A DNA stretch of 64,000 bases from assembly GCA_023053545.1 (NCBI GenBank), contig JAKZAN010000002.1, positions 2,154,375 to 2,218,374 of the forward strand, given 5' to 3'. Source of the DNA: Lepidurus packardi (Eukaryota > Arthropoda > Branchiopoda > Notostraca > Triopsidae). The notes beneath the pieces are model-generated. The model saw only the letters and a program-made list of their open reading frames with translations. It was not told the origin of the DNA and searched no databases. The position numbers were made by a program, and so were the translations under genes. This document shows, in pieces, positions 1 through 14,100 of the stretch. Positions within the stretch are counted from its first letter, which is position 1, and each line of letters begins with the position of its first letter.

Positions 1-2863
1 CTCAAGATAAAAACCTATTGACAACACTTAGCCATGTCCCTGCTTGTAAAGATCCGTCCCACTCGACGCAATGAAAAGGAAAAAAGTGATGAGGCTGTGG
101 CTTTTCTAATAGTCAAGTATTCACTATTGACAAAAGAGTTGCTCGGTGGGGGAGAAGGGACACACAAAACGCACGCACACATACAACCCCACCAAGACAA
201 AACAAAGAGGGTTCCTAAGCACATCACGTTCAGCCACCAGTCACGAAGCACTCTTTGACTTGCTATCCTTATCTTCACCAGTCCTAGAGTCAAACATTGC
301 CAGCCCGCAACCTCGCAAAACTCAACCTCCAGTCAAACAGTTTGCTCAGAATCAACGACCAGGCGATCCCCATACACGCCTCAAGGCTCCCCACCAGAGG
401 GCTCTGGTTCAAGCATCCCTTTGACTTCCGTTAGCTTCAACGTCAGATTATCCAAACAAGTAAATCCTTCTATGTGCTATACCCCATATGGTAGCAAAGG
501 CTTTACCCCAACAAAAAAAGGAATGGGAAACGACTTAAGCCAACCTAAAAAAAACCTAACCCATTCCTTGACCTTGCTCCTGTCAATATTGCAAGTAGGA
601 CTTTCCGGTGGCAATCTTTTCCTGCCACGCCAACTTGGACTCGTATACGTCAAGTCGCTGTCGTCCAAGAATTTAAAGCTGTTTACTTTCAGCTAACGCC
701 TTCCGCGTTCTTGGTTACCTACAACCAACAACCTTCTAGGTTTCTCCGCCTGTGCGACCCTTTTTATTGCCCTCCAGGGTATATCCACATGAATCTTTCC
801 GGTACTCTCGACTCTCAAAGTTCCTTGTTTGTCTTATTCTGAAGGGCGGACACCCGATATGCCTGTAAACCCCTACGCGAACTAATAAGGTCTGGCGTGG
901 TAAGAGAGGGGAAGTGGCGGGTTCTTTGAGGTCGGTCATCTGGACAGTCGATTTTGGAGGCCACGCTAAAAACAGGGGTGAAGGGGTAGCTGGGTCGTAT
1001 CATATCACTCAAGCGGTTTTACACGGCCCCTATCTTAACTACCTTAGCTGGTTTGTCGCCTGAAATAACGGTCGCTCTCGACTTGGGTAAAAGACAAGCA
1101 ACTCCCAACGCTTGGCGGATGTACTCCGCAATCCAATGTCAACTTGCTTTGCCAAAGCCAGCAAACCCAATCAAATCATCTGGATTCATGTTTGGGTGTG
1201 TGTACCACATACATGTACCCGACTCGCAGAATGTCGCCTTTCTCCCTTTAATTCTTAGCTTAATCTTCGTCACGCTGTTAATTATGCTCTCAAGTTTATT
1301 CAAGCAAAGTGCCAAACTTTGGGAGGAGTGGGTAAAATGTCGACTATAACCTTTTGCAAAAACTTTATTACCCTTCGTCCAGAATGGATGACAGGAAGAA
1401 AAACTGAGCCCCTTGACTTTGCCTCACCAACGCCTTTACTACTTGGCTAACTGCGCCGTTAAAAAGAAAAGGGGCCCAAGACCAAGACCTAGAAACCAAT
1501 TTCCAGCCTGGTGAGATGGAGTATTCCTTTTCACCCGACTCGGTTTTCTCTCCTTCTCTTCTGTTTCTTATTTCTAGTACAAAGTCCATCATATTAAATC
1601 CTGGCTGAAACCGCCCCCTCCCCCTAAAAAAAAAAACAAAAAAAAACCTTGACCTCCAAAACGAATTTCGTATACTGGCCATCACGACGAGTGCATCTTA
1701 CATTTTCGATGGCTGCTGTTTACCATCACAATCTACATCCATCACTCTCCCTTCTTCTACTATCAGCAATTTAAAAGCGCGCTCTTTTTCCGCCCAATAT
1801 CCAAACGGTTCCTTTTCTTGGATGAAAGTTTTATTCTTTCATAGTTTCGTAGTCTAGTCCATGTTCCCTTTCAAAAAGATAGCTTCCAATTGTGGTCATG
1901 TTTATCTGATCGCCACCAATGAATCCATTAACCTTCCTCTCCAACTCGTGCTTTAGCCCCGGGTTAAGTCGGGTACCCTGCCAAAGCTGATCCTTTTCGG
2001 ACTCGACCACGACGGTCTCTATCCTATATCTTAGCCCCAGGCAATGGCTTAAAGACGGAAAACGTTGCGTAGGATTTTTTTTTATTTTAAAAGGTGATAG
2101 CCAGCCAAAAAAATTGGGACGGGGAAGTTTTGGTAGGTCGCCAAGGGCGAGGAGGGTCCGAAGCTTGCAAAGATGCATCGATTTATCAGATGGTAATGTC
2201 CCGTGTCTTTCCAGTGCACGGAATCGGATTTCTGTCGAGGAAAAGGCAAGTGAAAAGGGAACGAAAAAGGAGAGAGATGAAGAGGAAAACGGTGGTTGGG
2301 CGGTTCGGTCAGCTCAACGCAGTGGCCAAAAGTCTGCAAACGGAGCAGAGGAAGAGGCCGGAGGGTATGTGCCTCTCGTTCCAAAGGTATACTCAGGGTT
2401 ATGGTGTCTGACCAGTGGAAAATATCGTAAAACGTAAAAAGCCCAAAGAGGCGAAAAATCGAAAGAATTTATTTTCCCTTCCGTATCTCACTCTCGCTTC
2501 TTCTCCTTCCTAACCTCTCTTGCTCTCTCTTACCCCATGTAGAAGCCGGGAAAACCGCTCAAAGTACAGACACCATCAACTTTGTTCAATCTTCACATCC
2601 ATTAATCTCGTAATGTCTTCTTTTGAGGGGGTGGAGAAAAGGCAAAGAAAAAAGGGGGAAACCCCTGATTTAGTGATTTTTTTCAAAGACTGAAGCGAAT
2701 AAGAGGGGTTTGGGTGATGGTGGTTCCTTGCGGGAGGGTCATAAAGCAAACGCATGTAGTTTCTCTTGTCGATTTTATGGGCCCAAGCTTTTCCCTGGGC
2801 TTTCGTTGTCTCCCTGAAGCATCCACACACGCATCATTGATGCCAAAGCCATGAATTGAGTTG

Positions 2864-2916
2864 TGAAAAAGAAAGAGAAAAGGACGGGAAAAGAGGAGAG
2901 AGGGGGGAGAAAAGAC
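2864..2916. repeat. purine-rich tract
   Basis: Almost every base on the plus strand is A or G, with only isolated pyrimidines. Similar but shorter tracts occur near 2230-2300, 6640-6680 and 17450-17510. No coding signal accompanies them. Mirror-like oligopurine stretches of this kind can form triplex DNA, but nothing here shows that they do. Confidence 0.6.
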
Positions 2917-5698
2917 AACATCCTGCAAAGAAAAAGGATAAAAAAAAGTGGTGACGAAGACGAAGAAAAAGAGGCACCCTCTTACTTCCCTTTAGGCGAT
3001 ACCGCCTTAGGGTCCAAATTCCGACCGCTAGGGCAAAAGCTCTATAATGGCCACAGGATTCGATGGTTAAGATCCTCCCCTTTTTCATTCCAGGCTATTG
3101 GACGGGTAAAAACGAAACAAAAAATCCGTCCCTTTCTTTTTACACGCACTCTTGGCTTATGTTTTGAATGCAACATCCGGTAAACCGCGGGCGTTTTGCC
3201 CAGTTGAGGATGGTCCCAACTCACCCTCAGTTCGCCACCCCGGTCTAAGATATGAGTCGCTTTTCGGTAAATTATATTACTAGAGGGGATTGTTGCTAGA
3301 CGATTTGGCTGCTGTGGCCAATCGTGCATAGACAATGAGATCGCTCCTCGTGCATCTCATTGAGCCCATAAACATGAGGGTTTGGGTGCCTTAATCTCTT
3401 TTTTTTGTCTGGTAAACGCCCGCCATTTCAGGGACTCCTTTTCTTACCTTTTGTTCGGAGGGGTTAAAAGGGGAAAAGTCGAACAGGTAAGAAAGATTAT
3501 CTTCGCCTCTTAACGCCCATTCGAGGCCTTCGCGTGAGGGTCCAACACGCCATTTATTTGCCCACATTTAGAAGCTATAATGGCGTGGAAACGGCTCTGC
3601 ATTTACCGGAGGTCTCTCCCCCTCGTTAAAGGTCCAAACCCACGCGAATCCCGTAACGTATACAGAAGGATACAGCAGGCGGGTACGGAATGCAGATTAT
3701 AACGACCAGCAAGCGTGTCAAATGACCAATAACTAGAGGAAAACCCTACGCGATTAAACGTGGCACGAACTACCAGCCCGCAACTCAAGACAGTAAAGAC
3801 CGATACCCTTGTAAACACAACCAAAACAAGGGGAAGAAGTTTTTACTACCTATGTTATTAACGCAAGTATATCTCTGCCAACATAACTAGCTACAGTCTG
3901 TCTTATTTTCCTTAAGAATAGCGAGGGATACCCTGTTCGCCTAAGTGGAAGTAACGCTACAAGTCCGGTTTAGGACCCAAGAACTCAATCGCTTGGCCTT
4001 CACACTTTCACTGTTGGACTTCGCGGTAAGGCGCGCGGGAGTTACGCAAATATCTAGGTCAGTGGCCACTTACCAATCCCGTACTCCGCCAATGTCAATA
4101 ATTGTACTAACGTCTACCTTAAGTAATTTCATTGCTAGGCGCCATTTATTTTCTTTTGCTACTGCACGCCGGAATAAGGCAACGATTAGTGATGGCCTTA
4201 TAAACTTTCATTGTTGGCTGACATTGTTAGAGCCCTGTTTTTTGTTTTCTTTTGCTTAATACAAGACGGAATAATGCAAAGAGCTCCTGTTAGGAACAGA
4301 CTGGGGAAACACCTGAATCCTGAATCCTGAATATTTAAATCAACTTCCGTATCGTTTAGTAACGTCATGTAGTATATCCACCCTCCTTGAGACCCCGAGT
4401 GTATCTCTTAATTCCCTGACAGGTCTTGCGTTCCTGAACCGAAATTAAAAGTGCGCTCATCTTCGGGGCTTGCAGGGTAGTCAGAAAGGGGGGCGGGGAC
4501 GATACCGTGCGGATAACTGAGAATCTGACAAGTTTTATTGTCGACAGGCTGAAAGTATATACCAAAGTTGGGTGACGGAGGCGTAGAAGGCAATTCCGAG
4601 CAAGTTTGTCAACTTGGTGGTAAAGCTCTAGCGATGCATCCCATGAGACCCAATCAATACATCAACACACTGGTGCTGCCAACACTCCTTCTCCCCCGCC
4701 GAAAAACCCAACGCCGGGGGGTTAACACAGTCGCACGGAACTTGGGGCGGTTGGGGTTGGGGTTGTCATGCCCGGCTTCGCAACCATCCGAAAGCCCCCA
4801 GGCGCCGGGGACCTGGGCTACGGCTCTTGCAACTTTTCTTCTCCACTGGCTGTCTTTTCCTCACGAGCGAAATAAGGGAAAAGACTCGATTTTGCTTTTC
4901 CTCTTTTTCTCCATTTCCCTTTTGCTCCCCGAGAGCGAGTTTATAGAAGGTGGGCGAAGAGACAGATAGAGGAGCTTGCTGGAGGGACAAGGGACACGGG
5001 ACAAGGGAATGCTGAGACCCTGCTTGGTTTAAAGGGGGTGAGCTAGAGCAAGGGGTTAAAAAAGAAACACAATAATAATAAAAAAGTGAAGAGGACGACG
5101 AGACTGAGCTTCATCATCACGTTGCACGCACACTTACGTCTTTTTTTCCGGGCCAACAAATAAGGCAACCCCAAGAAAACCCACAACGACAAGCTTTCGC
5201 CATTCTGTCCATGTATGCTGCAACGACTACAGGCTCTCATCTCGAGCCAGAAAACATTTTTATAAAAAACGGAATAGACCGCACATTAAACAAAGAATAC
5301 AACGACATGATAATCGTCCTCCAGCCAGTTTCCATCGCATAAAACTGGCCTAAATCTGAACTAATTTAGAAGAAAAGACGGCGTCTACCATATCACGCGA
5401 TAAGTCAACGTCCCTAATCATCAACAGCTGGTGTTTGCCCGTCAGTATCATAACAATCTTCAAACCCGTAACTCTTGCCACTAAAACCCCTCCCTCTATT
5501 CTGCAGCAAACGTTTTCCTCTTTTTTTTTGTGCTCTTCGGAAAGGACTTTGAGTCGTAAACTAGCGACCACGCGAAGAATCTTAACGTCAAACTTAAACA
5601 ACTGCCTGTTATTGGCTGACAAACAGGCAATTTATAGTCAGACCTAAAGAGCTTCCGCGATCTATAAAAGAAGGGGGTCGCCTCAGGCTATAGCGTCA

Positions 5699-5718
5699 CC
5701 CCCCCCCCCCCCCCCCCC
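5699..5718. repeat. poly-C run (20 C)
   Basis: Uninterrupted run of 20 cytosines following the sequence tagcgtca. It is one of three C runs of at least 17 in the window (also 27100-27116 and 27970-27992). Its length is likely to be unstable and prone to sequencing error. Confidence 0.95.
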
Positions 5719-8700
5719 TTCCCTTTTCAAAACCTTGTGGTCAGTGGTAGACCTACTCAGTACAGTTTGCCAACAAATGGGGTTGCAGGATATCTTAGTA
5801 GAACGTGCGCTTGCTGTGGAAGGCTTCCAAAATGCTTCCTAGAGACCTTAGCGACTTCATAAATGAAAACTTATAGCTGCGTATCACTATTTTGGGTCGG
5901 AGAGAAGGTCTTCCAGCTCATGCATAACTTTATAAAAAGACATTGTGAGTCTTTATTGCGAGGACCGGAACTATAGCTGAACTTTACCCCATTTGGAAAC
6001 TGAATGTGCTAACCTGTGTCATAAGACCATTGAGTTTCCTTACTAGTGCTAGGATAGCTTGGAAACTAAGCTGTTTGGGATAGACGGCGTGAGAATCGCC
6101 TCAGCAATCCCACGAATTACCATCCGGCCCAACTGGCTAAAAATTTTACACCCTAACGGAAACTCATGCATAAAGCTAGTGACATCTTGGACTTTCTTTA
6201 TTTTCTTAATGCTTCCTTACTTTTGTGTAAAACTAGACTAGCTAAGGCGAGCCAAAGGTAAAGGAACGACTGCCGGTCCGAGGAATGCCGAGGAGTCCGA
6301 GTCTTAAAAAGGGAGAAAAAGACTTTTTTTTTTTACCCCGTCCCCTGACTAGCACATACTAAGTTCAACTGGTACATAAGGTCCTGAGGTCTTTTTTTGC
6401 CACTTTTTTGGTGGAAGTCAAAAGCTGCTCCCAGGGTTTAACCTACTGCAACCTCGGTGAGATCCGCTGGTCCAGTAGACTGCGCCTCACCCTTATCCCC
6501 TTCAGGGTCCGGGGCATTCTGGCATTGCAGGGGCTAAGGTTTTCTAGCATTGCCAAATTTTTCAAGCGTTCTTGCTTCGTGCCAGTCCCACTGCTGCTGG
6601 CTTATCTTTTTCTCTTCCTCTCGCACTTCTGCTTTAGCGAGGGAAAGAGAGGGCGGAGAGACAGAAAGAGAGAAAAACCTCCCGGCCTAAAGCAACCAAG
6701 GAATTGTACCCGACGACACAAGAAGAGGGGAAAATGGAGGGCTTGAAACCACCAACTCCTTCGTCTTATTGATTTCTTTAGCTGGCAATGACGTGCGTTC
6801 CCGTTTGCCTCGAAACTTGTCACTTTATGGAGTCGAGCTCTCTTCCTAATTCGAATCACAATGATTCTAAAAACTTGGGAATACCCCAATTTTTCTGCCA
6901 TGGAATCTCATTGTACTCCTACCACCGCAAGTCCTTGGAATACCATCGAAACTATTGCAAGGGACAGACTTACACATTTCCGTCTTTCGCTTTCTCTACA
7001 TTTACTCAGTCTGACTGGAAGGTATAATTTGAGTTCAAAGCTAGTAGCTTTGTCTTCTGGGTAAGATTCTCACAGCTTCGTTTGCTTGCTTTATGATATA
7101 CTTGGTGCTTGGGATTGTGAAACTTGTAGGAAATCATGGACGAAAGAGAAACATGGGAAAAGGATAGAGCAACTATATGAAAGCGGGAGAGGATGGACGT
7201 CGTGGAGAAAATTGCCTCCGCACTGCCAAGAAGTGGCCAATAAATTGTAAGACAATTCCCTTTCCTTCGCTAACACTACTGCTGGAGAACAGTAAGTCTC
7301 CCCTCATTCTTTCCTGGGAAATCCAGGCCTTTTAGCTCGGTAAGGATTGAGAAGGTACCCTACGCTCGGTTCCTAAACCCAACAACCTTGTTCAACCCCT
7401 CCAAGATCCCAAGTAAGCTACGACCCAGTTGTTTCCACATAAGAATACAATCGACCATTACGTCAGGATCCCGGCCAGACCATTCCATGGACCTGCTACC
7501 AGTGCATGTATACAGAAAAGTTGACTAACAAAATGTGATATCCCTCTCTCTGGCAACAAAAAGGGTTATCCAGAAGTTGCGTAATGTGTGCGTGTTTGTG
7601 TTCCCTAAGTACGAGTAGGGCTACCAAGGACGTAAAGAAGCTCCTCTTTCTTATTTGAAGAGTACAGGTATAGCGAAAAGCAACAAAAAAGAACAAACAT
7701 TCTTCACCAAAACTAATTTAGTAAATTATTCCATGAATCTACATTACAGTTTCGATAGTTCGGTTCCACGGATTCCGAGAAAAGAGCTCGGGAAATGAAA
7801 GTGAGACCAAGCCGAAGTTACGTTACGAGTCTCGGTCAGATTGCTCACCCTCGTTCAGGGCTCTAGCTTTATTTCATTATTGCGTCATTGAATCATTGTC
7901 AAAACAGGCTGCAGTAGCGCTAAGATCCTACCCTGAACTCTATTAAGGAGGTCCATAGTCTTCCTCCTTAGATTTGGGAGTTACAAAACAACCATTAGGA
8001 AGCGATACTCTTACGCCAATGAGGGCTTTCGGCTCATTACATAATGGCCGAATAAAATAATCCGATGTGACACTCGGAATCCATTGTAAACGTTGACTCT
8101 TCTGAGTGACTTGATCTTCATTTACTGTTTTAGTAGTGTCAATTCCTACCGACCTAAAAACGTAGTGAGGGTCAGCCAGTACCAGGAAAAAGAAACAGAC
8201 GGTTGCTGTAAAACAATGTAATATTTGTTTCGTCCCAAAGTCCAATTTCATTAACGTCCACATGATCTGAGGTATGCTCTGTCCCCCAAGTCCCTCTCAT
8301 CGTTTCTACATCGGATCTTCAATATCATAAGGCACCCTATCTAACCCTCGGGGCTGTAATGGCCGTCCTGGTTACATATTACGAGCACCAGATACGCTCT
8401 CCTTGGCGACTAATCAAGTTAGCATATGGGGTGGGGGCGTTCGAGAGTCCCAAGTTGGGAGCGACTCCGACGATAGCCATGTGGGACAACACACCATGGA
8501 CACGTCAGCAGTGTCGGAAAGTCATCTGTTAAACTTCCTCTAACCAAAAACTCGCTGACGAACGAGCTACACCACCAAAACTCCCCTCCTTTCTCCATCT
8601 GATGGTAATCGCTGACGACTTGTCAACAATAGTTCAATGTTAGAAAGGACGTACAGTTATCGGTGTGCGACACCCCAAGCACCCCAGCGGGTTGGGAAGT

Positions 8701-9168
8701 TGCGCTAACCTCCACCCCCACCTCATCCCTTACTCCTGATTGGAAAGAAGTTCCACAAACGCTAACGGCGACGAACCAGGCGCCATAGCAATTTCTTTCG
8801 TTTCGCCGAGGTAAAGGTCGCTCGGAATTACAGCGTCGCCGAGTGAAGGTGACCTGGTTCCATGCAAGGTTTCTCGGACTAGACAACTGATGGAACCCAG
8901 ACCAACACATCCAGGCGTTCGGCTTTCAATCAGCAGCAAAAGCCAGCTAAAAAGCTTTTCGCTACCCCCACCACCTACTTGTCGTTTCTTCTCCCCCAAA
9001 CACACCAAACCCCACGCTGGCTGGAGAGTTTCTTTTGTCTGCACCGTGGGGAAAATAAATGCTGACTGGAGCCGATTTTCGGATCGCCCCCGCCTCTTTG
9101 CCAGCAATTTAGGCTAAAACCACACCCTCTGACCTGCCGAAACTTTTCTCTAAGGAGTCTTAGCAATA

Positions 9169-9190
9169 GGGGGGGAGGGGGGGGGAGAGG
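9169..9190. repeat. poly-G run with single A interruptions
   Basis: G-rich block made of G runs separated by single adenines. It could form a G-quadruplex on the plus strand. No gene lies next to it. Confidence 0.85.
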
Positions 9191-10988
9191 GATTGCCTTT
9201 TACACAACTTGCGTTTACCCAACCCCTCTGGCACCCCTTGGTCCTTCTTGCTTCCTACCAATTACCCCGAAAGTACCTGCTATATCGCCAGCACATGGAC
9301 GAGTTATTGATCCAGAGGGCCAAAGTAAACCCCAAGCAAGTGTTCCGTCAAACACTAACATCATCCCCCAGCTTGTCTTTCGTTCGCTTTTGGCTGGTAA
9401 CAAACAGCCAGACAGGACAGATCGGTAATGCTCGTGAGAATGAGGCCTGTGTGTATTACCTTCTGGTTATCTTGTCTTATGAAACGCGGAGCAAAGCCCC
9501 CCAAACCCCGCGGCAGCTTTCCCTGGCTACCTTAACCGAACCCGTGCAGCTGTCATGCCTAAGTGCGGTTTCCGAGCTCAGGGTCGTCTATCATGCCGAT
9601 TACAGCCCTTGGTTTTCGTTCTGAGCTTGCAAAAAAAAGGAGTTTGCTTGGGCTTGTCCGCTAGGAAAACAATCCTCAACCAACCCACACAATAAGGGCT
9701 TCACTGCCTACAATAAAGAAGCCTCTGAGCACAACAATCACTGCTCGACTGGGCCTAACCCGGCACAAGGACGTGAAAGATCTAGGAGACCAGAGAGACG
9801 CAAGAGTAAGAAAGGAGAGAAATACGAAGGGGTTTTGGAGACCGAGGAGACATCGCGACAAGCTCAGCTCATCACTTGCAATCTCAACGGTCCCTCATTC
9901 GTCGTGTGCGCTTCACCGTCTAACGTCGCTACGGGACTCGTCCTATACGTTTCTTTTTTTTGCCTTTTGGATCGTTTTCACCAAACAGAGTTGTCCAGTA
10001 CTGTATAGTCATCCATTAGCTCCCAAAGTTAACATCCTCCACTTACCATCATTGGCCCTTTACTCCATAGTTTTCGAGTTACAAAAGGGAGACCGGTCAC
10101 CACGTACTCACATGCACGTCCATAGCCCGAGGCGTTGACCATTGTATGCTCAACTCCCATTCAGAACACTTTGCTATAGTCTCTTACGCCTGAGAAGTTT
10201 TAACCAGCTTACCCTAAAGTGTTCGTTCAGCATGCGTACTCACGAATCAATAACCATTTACTAAAGGAAATACCATAAAGGAAATTCCACCGTAAGGAAA
10301 TAGGTTTCTTACACTACACTCAACTTTCTTAAGAGAAAACTTTCCCTAGGTGGCTGTTCTCCCTTTCTAGTTTAATGCCCAAGGGAAGTTAATAAAATGA
10401 TCCGGAGCAACACATCACCTCACCAAACGCATAGAAAACTTAGCATACACCGTCTAAGAAATAAAACGGATCAACAACATAACCATACTTGACGCTGCTA
10501 GACGGTTATGTGGCAGCAGCACTACATAACGCCAAACGCGATGGAAATCCGCGTTACTTATTTCCCCTATCCTGAGTTGTTTATGAGCTTGGAAAAGAGA
10601 AAGAAATTTTTTGTTGTTCCAAGTAAGCGAACAGTCTATGCTTTGCTGTCAGGTTACGAGTAAGTACATTTCTCGTACACTGGCTTTTTCATACGTCAGT
10701 CATCAACTCAGGACGGGTCAGGACAACGAGGCTTATTATTACGGGTTGCTTCGATAAAGCTCCCACCTTCACCACCCCCCGTCCTGCCGTCAACACGCTC
10801 TTAATACAGCCATGAATGCGACAATCTTTGCCTTTGGGCTTAAACCGGACACCGTAATATTGGGTACTGGGCTAATCGATACAGTTTTCCTGAAGGAGCG
10901 AGAAGATGAACCAAGCAGAGCAGCTCTCCCAGGCAACAGGCTTATTTTCTTCCCTTTTACACGATTGAATTTTCGTCTTGGAGGTGAA

Positions 10989-11141
10989 AGAGACCACGTT
11001 GTCTAAAGGCTCTCCCAGACAGACGTTTTTTTGTACGTTTTCCGTTTTTCCATGCCCATAAGGAAGGAAAGATCCCTAAATACGGAAAACGTACAAAGGG
11101 TCTGTCGTTTGTCGGGGAGAGCCTTAACACGAGTGGTCTCT
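10989..11141. repeat. long imperfect hairpin (inverted repeat)
   Basis: The two halves are reverse-complementary in three blocks: agagaccac (10989-10997) pairs with 11133-11141, ggctctccc (11008-11016) pairs with 11115-11123, and tttgtacgttttccg with one further base (to 11045) pairs with 11082-11097. The loop is about 36 nt and small internal mismatches separate the blocks. The 153-bp hairpin could be a small foldback transposon (MITE) or a structured RNA. I found no clear target-site duplication, so neither reading is established. Confidence 0.75.
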
Positions 11142-14100
11142 CAATTTGGCTGAACAAGGAGCTTCCTACGTACGTCATTGTGTCATCATACAACCCAAAT
11201 TAAAACCCTACCTTAATAGCTCCTCCCACTCCACCTCCTCCCTCCGCTTCAGTTTAGTTCAGGAAAAAGTCCAAAATTTGGACTGACTGACTCGCTCATC
11301 GCTACCCAAGTTCGTGTATAGGTGAATGAGCTACTTGATGTGCCCCTTTACAACGGAACAACCCAACAAGAAAAGACCACCTGAGCAGCGAGAACTCAAT
11401 CCTTTTACAGTGCACATGCGCGTCGGCCATTTTTGTTTGCTTCCTTACTACCCCCTTAAAGAAGAAGCCAAGAAACGTTGGGAGAGGATAAAAAGGCGTC
11501 TTCGAATTTGTGCCATTTTGCTTTGGCTGTAACAAGTTATATCTTACCCCAGGGTGGGAGGGGTTGCCGGTTATAGACACACCAACAGAGGTTAGATGGA
11601 AAGAGCCCAAGAAGCAACCCCGAGTAACATTTTATGCCGAAGGAAATGAATGCAAAGAGAAAGACAGAAATGAGATGAGAGCCCAGTGTTTTCCGCTTCC
11701 CCCTCATCTCTTGCAAACTTTCAGTCACGCGGGTCTTTCTTCTTGCCGAGAAGTACTATCAAGAGTAACAAGACAAGAACAGCACCCGCGTGGCCGCTTG
11801 CGAACCTTACGGGCGGGGTGCTTACTGACACAGCTTGGCACGGCGCGTGGCTCGCGCTCCACAGCAACTAGGCTTTTCCAACGTTACCTAGCCGAACGCA
11901 TGCAAACCCTCATTTGACTCCATGTCTACTGCATTCCCACCTAATCACTAGGTTCTTTCAAAAGTTTTTAAAGGCCTCCCTCTCTATCTATTTCTGCATA
12001 TTTCCTATTTCTGCATATTAACGCAGAACTTCATTGCCCAAATGTTCCGGCTCTTCCTTCCTTCCCACGGCGTTAAAATAAACAGGTTGGCAGGCTGGTT
12101 TATATAAAAAGACGCCATCCTTGCCACTTAAAAACACCGATACCACCCAACGTACGTCTAACATTGCTGAAACCCACTCATTCTATTTCACTCAATTTAG
12201 CACTTGTTGATACTGTCGTTCCGGAGAAATGTCTTAACTGGCTACAAAATGCCATTTGTTTTGCAGGGCCGGCTAAACTTTTTCCTAGCTAATGTTCGGC
12301 AAATCAATAGCAAAATTTTACCGTATTTACGTATCATCTTACGAAAGTTTACTGAAACCCAAATTTTTTAAATCAATTTTATCATAAAATCGAAATCAAT
12401 TTTTATCGAAAATTCTAGTACAAATTTAAGTAACATACGAATAATTTCAACCAAACCTTACAGCCAACAAACCTTAAATGTAAAATTCTCCCAAATTTAG
12501 TACTTTAATTCCAGATTTACAAACATACTAACATTTCAAAAAGGGGTTTGAGATGTTGTTAATTTTATCAAAGAGGTCAGTTAGGCGTTACTAGTTAAAA
12601 GGACATATCACGCCTTATTACCGGGGAAGAAATTCCAAGGACGGACAAGAAGATTCTCAAGTCTCTGCAGACGGATTTGAGGAGGCACCAACTGTCACGT
12701 ACCCCTTCTCTACGCCTAGGGGCAATTGAGGGTGGCACGCATAGCGTGCGCAACCAGAAGGGGCGAGTGTTAAAAAGCTGTTCGAAAGGGATCTTAGCAC
12801 CTTTTTGCGTATAGCGTGGCGATGCGATTCATTTGTGTGGACTGGGACCTAAAAAAAAAACTGTAAACAAATTTAAAAAAAAAAACGAAAACGGAAACCC
12901 ACGCTCGGATGGGTTGGGAATTCTGCTCGCCCCAGCATGCCAAACTGACATAACTTTGGCACGCCTTCATGCATAAGAATAAGCTCTCGTTTATTCCCGA
13001 GATGGTCTATCCAAAACAAACCAAATAGATTCACTGAATATTTTTTCCTTTCCGCAAAAAAAAAAAAAAAAAAATTAACCGCATGTGGCTGGAACCACGT
13101 TAGCAGAGCGCAATTGGTTCCTGAATAGCAACTTGTAGATAGCGACACTAGCGCCCCCCGCTTCCGTTTCCTTCTTTTTCAATTTAAGAAGAGACCCTAA
13201 GAAGGATCTTTCTATTCCTATAATTTTTTTACCTATTTCCATTTCATCTGTTTTTTTACCCACAATTTTTTTAAGGTTTGGATTGTATGTTACGTGCGCT
13301 TTTGCCTCAAGATTTGTACAGAAAATAAATGGCGGAAAATCACAGGAATATATTTCCACGATCGTTCATCTCACGAGACCGGGATTGAAAAGGGACACCT
13401 TCCATTATGGACGGTATTAATCACACAAGGGTTCGATGCAGTGCTATGCTTGGCATTCACCGATTGCGGCATGTAGAAGAGCGAGAGGAGGCCAAAAGCT
13501 TTCCTACAACTGGCCTCGCTGGCCTATAGCGCCTGCATCATCTCTTCCGTCTTCTTTCGCTTTTATATATTTGCTTCGACACACCACTCACGGATTCCCA
13601 TCCAGAGCTTGCTGTTAGAGTTTCTTTGCCCGACAGTCATACCATACCAGTAGAACCCCCACCCCAAGAGTGCAGTACATGATGTGAATAAGTAAAAAGG
13701 TGGCTACACCCATCGAACCTTACACACAAGCCTAGATGGGCTTTTGTTTGTGTAGGCAGTATGACCGCCGGATTTACGTCCGTATTACCAAGCGGCCACT
13801 GGTACCGGCCGTACTGGTACAATGCGGTCGTACTAATGCGTCTCCTATAAGGCATACGCATCCATCCGTCCAGTAGCATCTTTATTGATCCCTGGCAACC
13901 TAACAAAGAAAAATAAGTTTCACCTCAAAACAGTCTATTTATATGGCGGCCGCTAGGGTCAACTCTGCCTGCCAAGTTTTTCGCTGTTATGCGACCCCGA
14001 TGGGGGTTTATCGCCGATTCGTCAGTCTTGGGATATCTTTTTCCACTATAGCGAGAAAATTTAGCCCGGAGACTTGGTGAACTTCCTGGGGTTCACGAGG

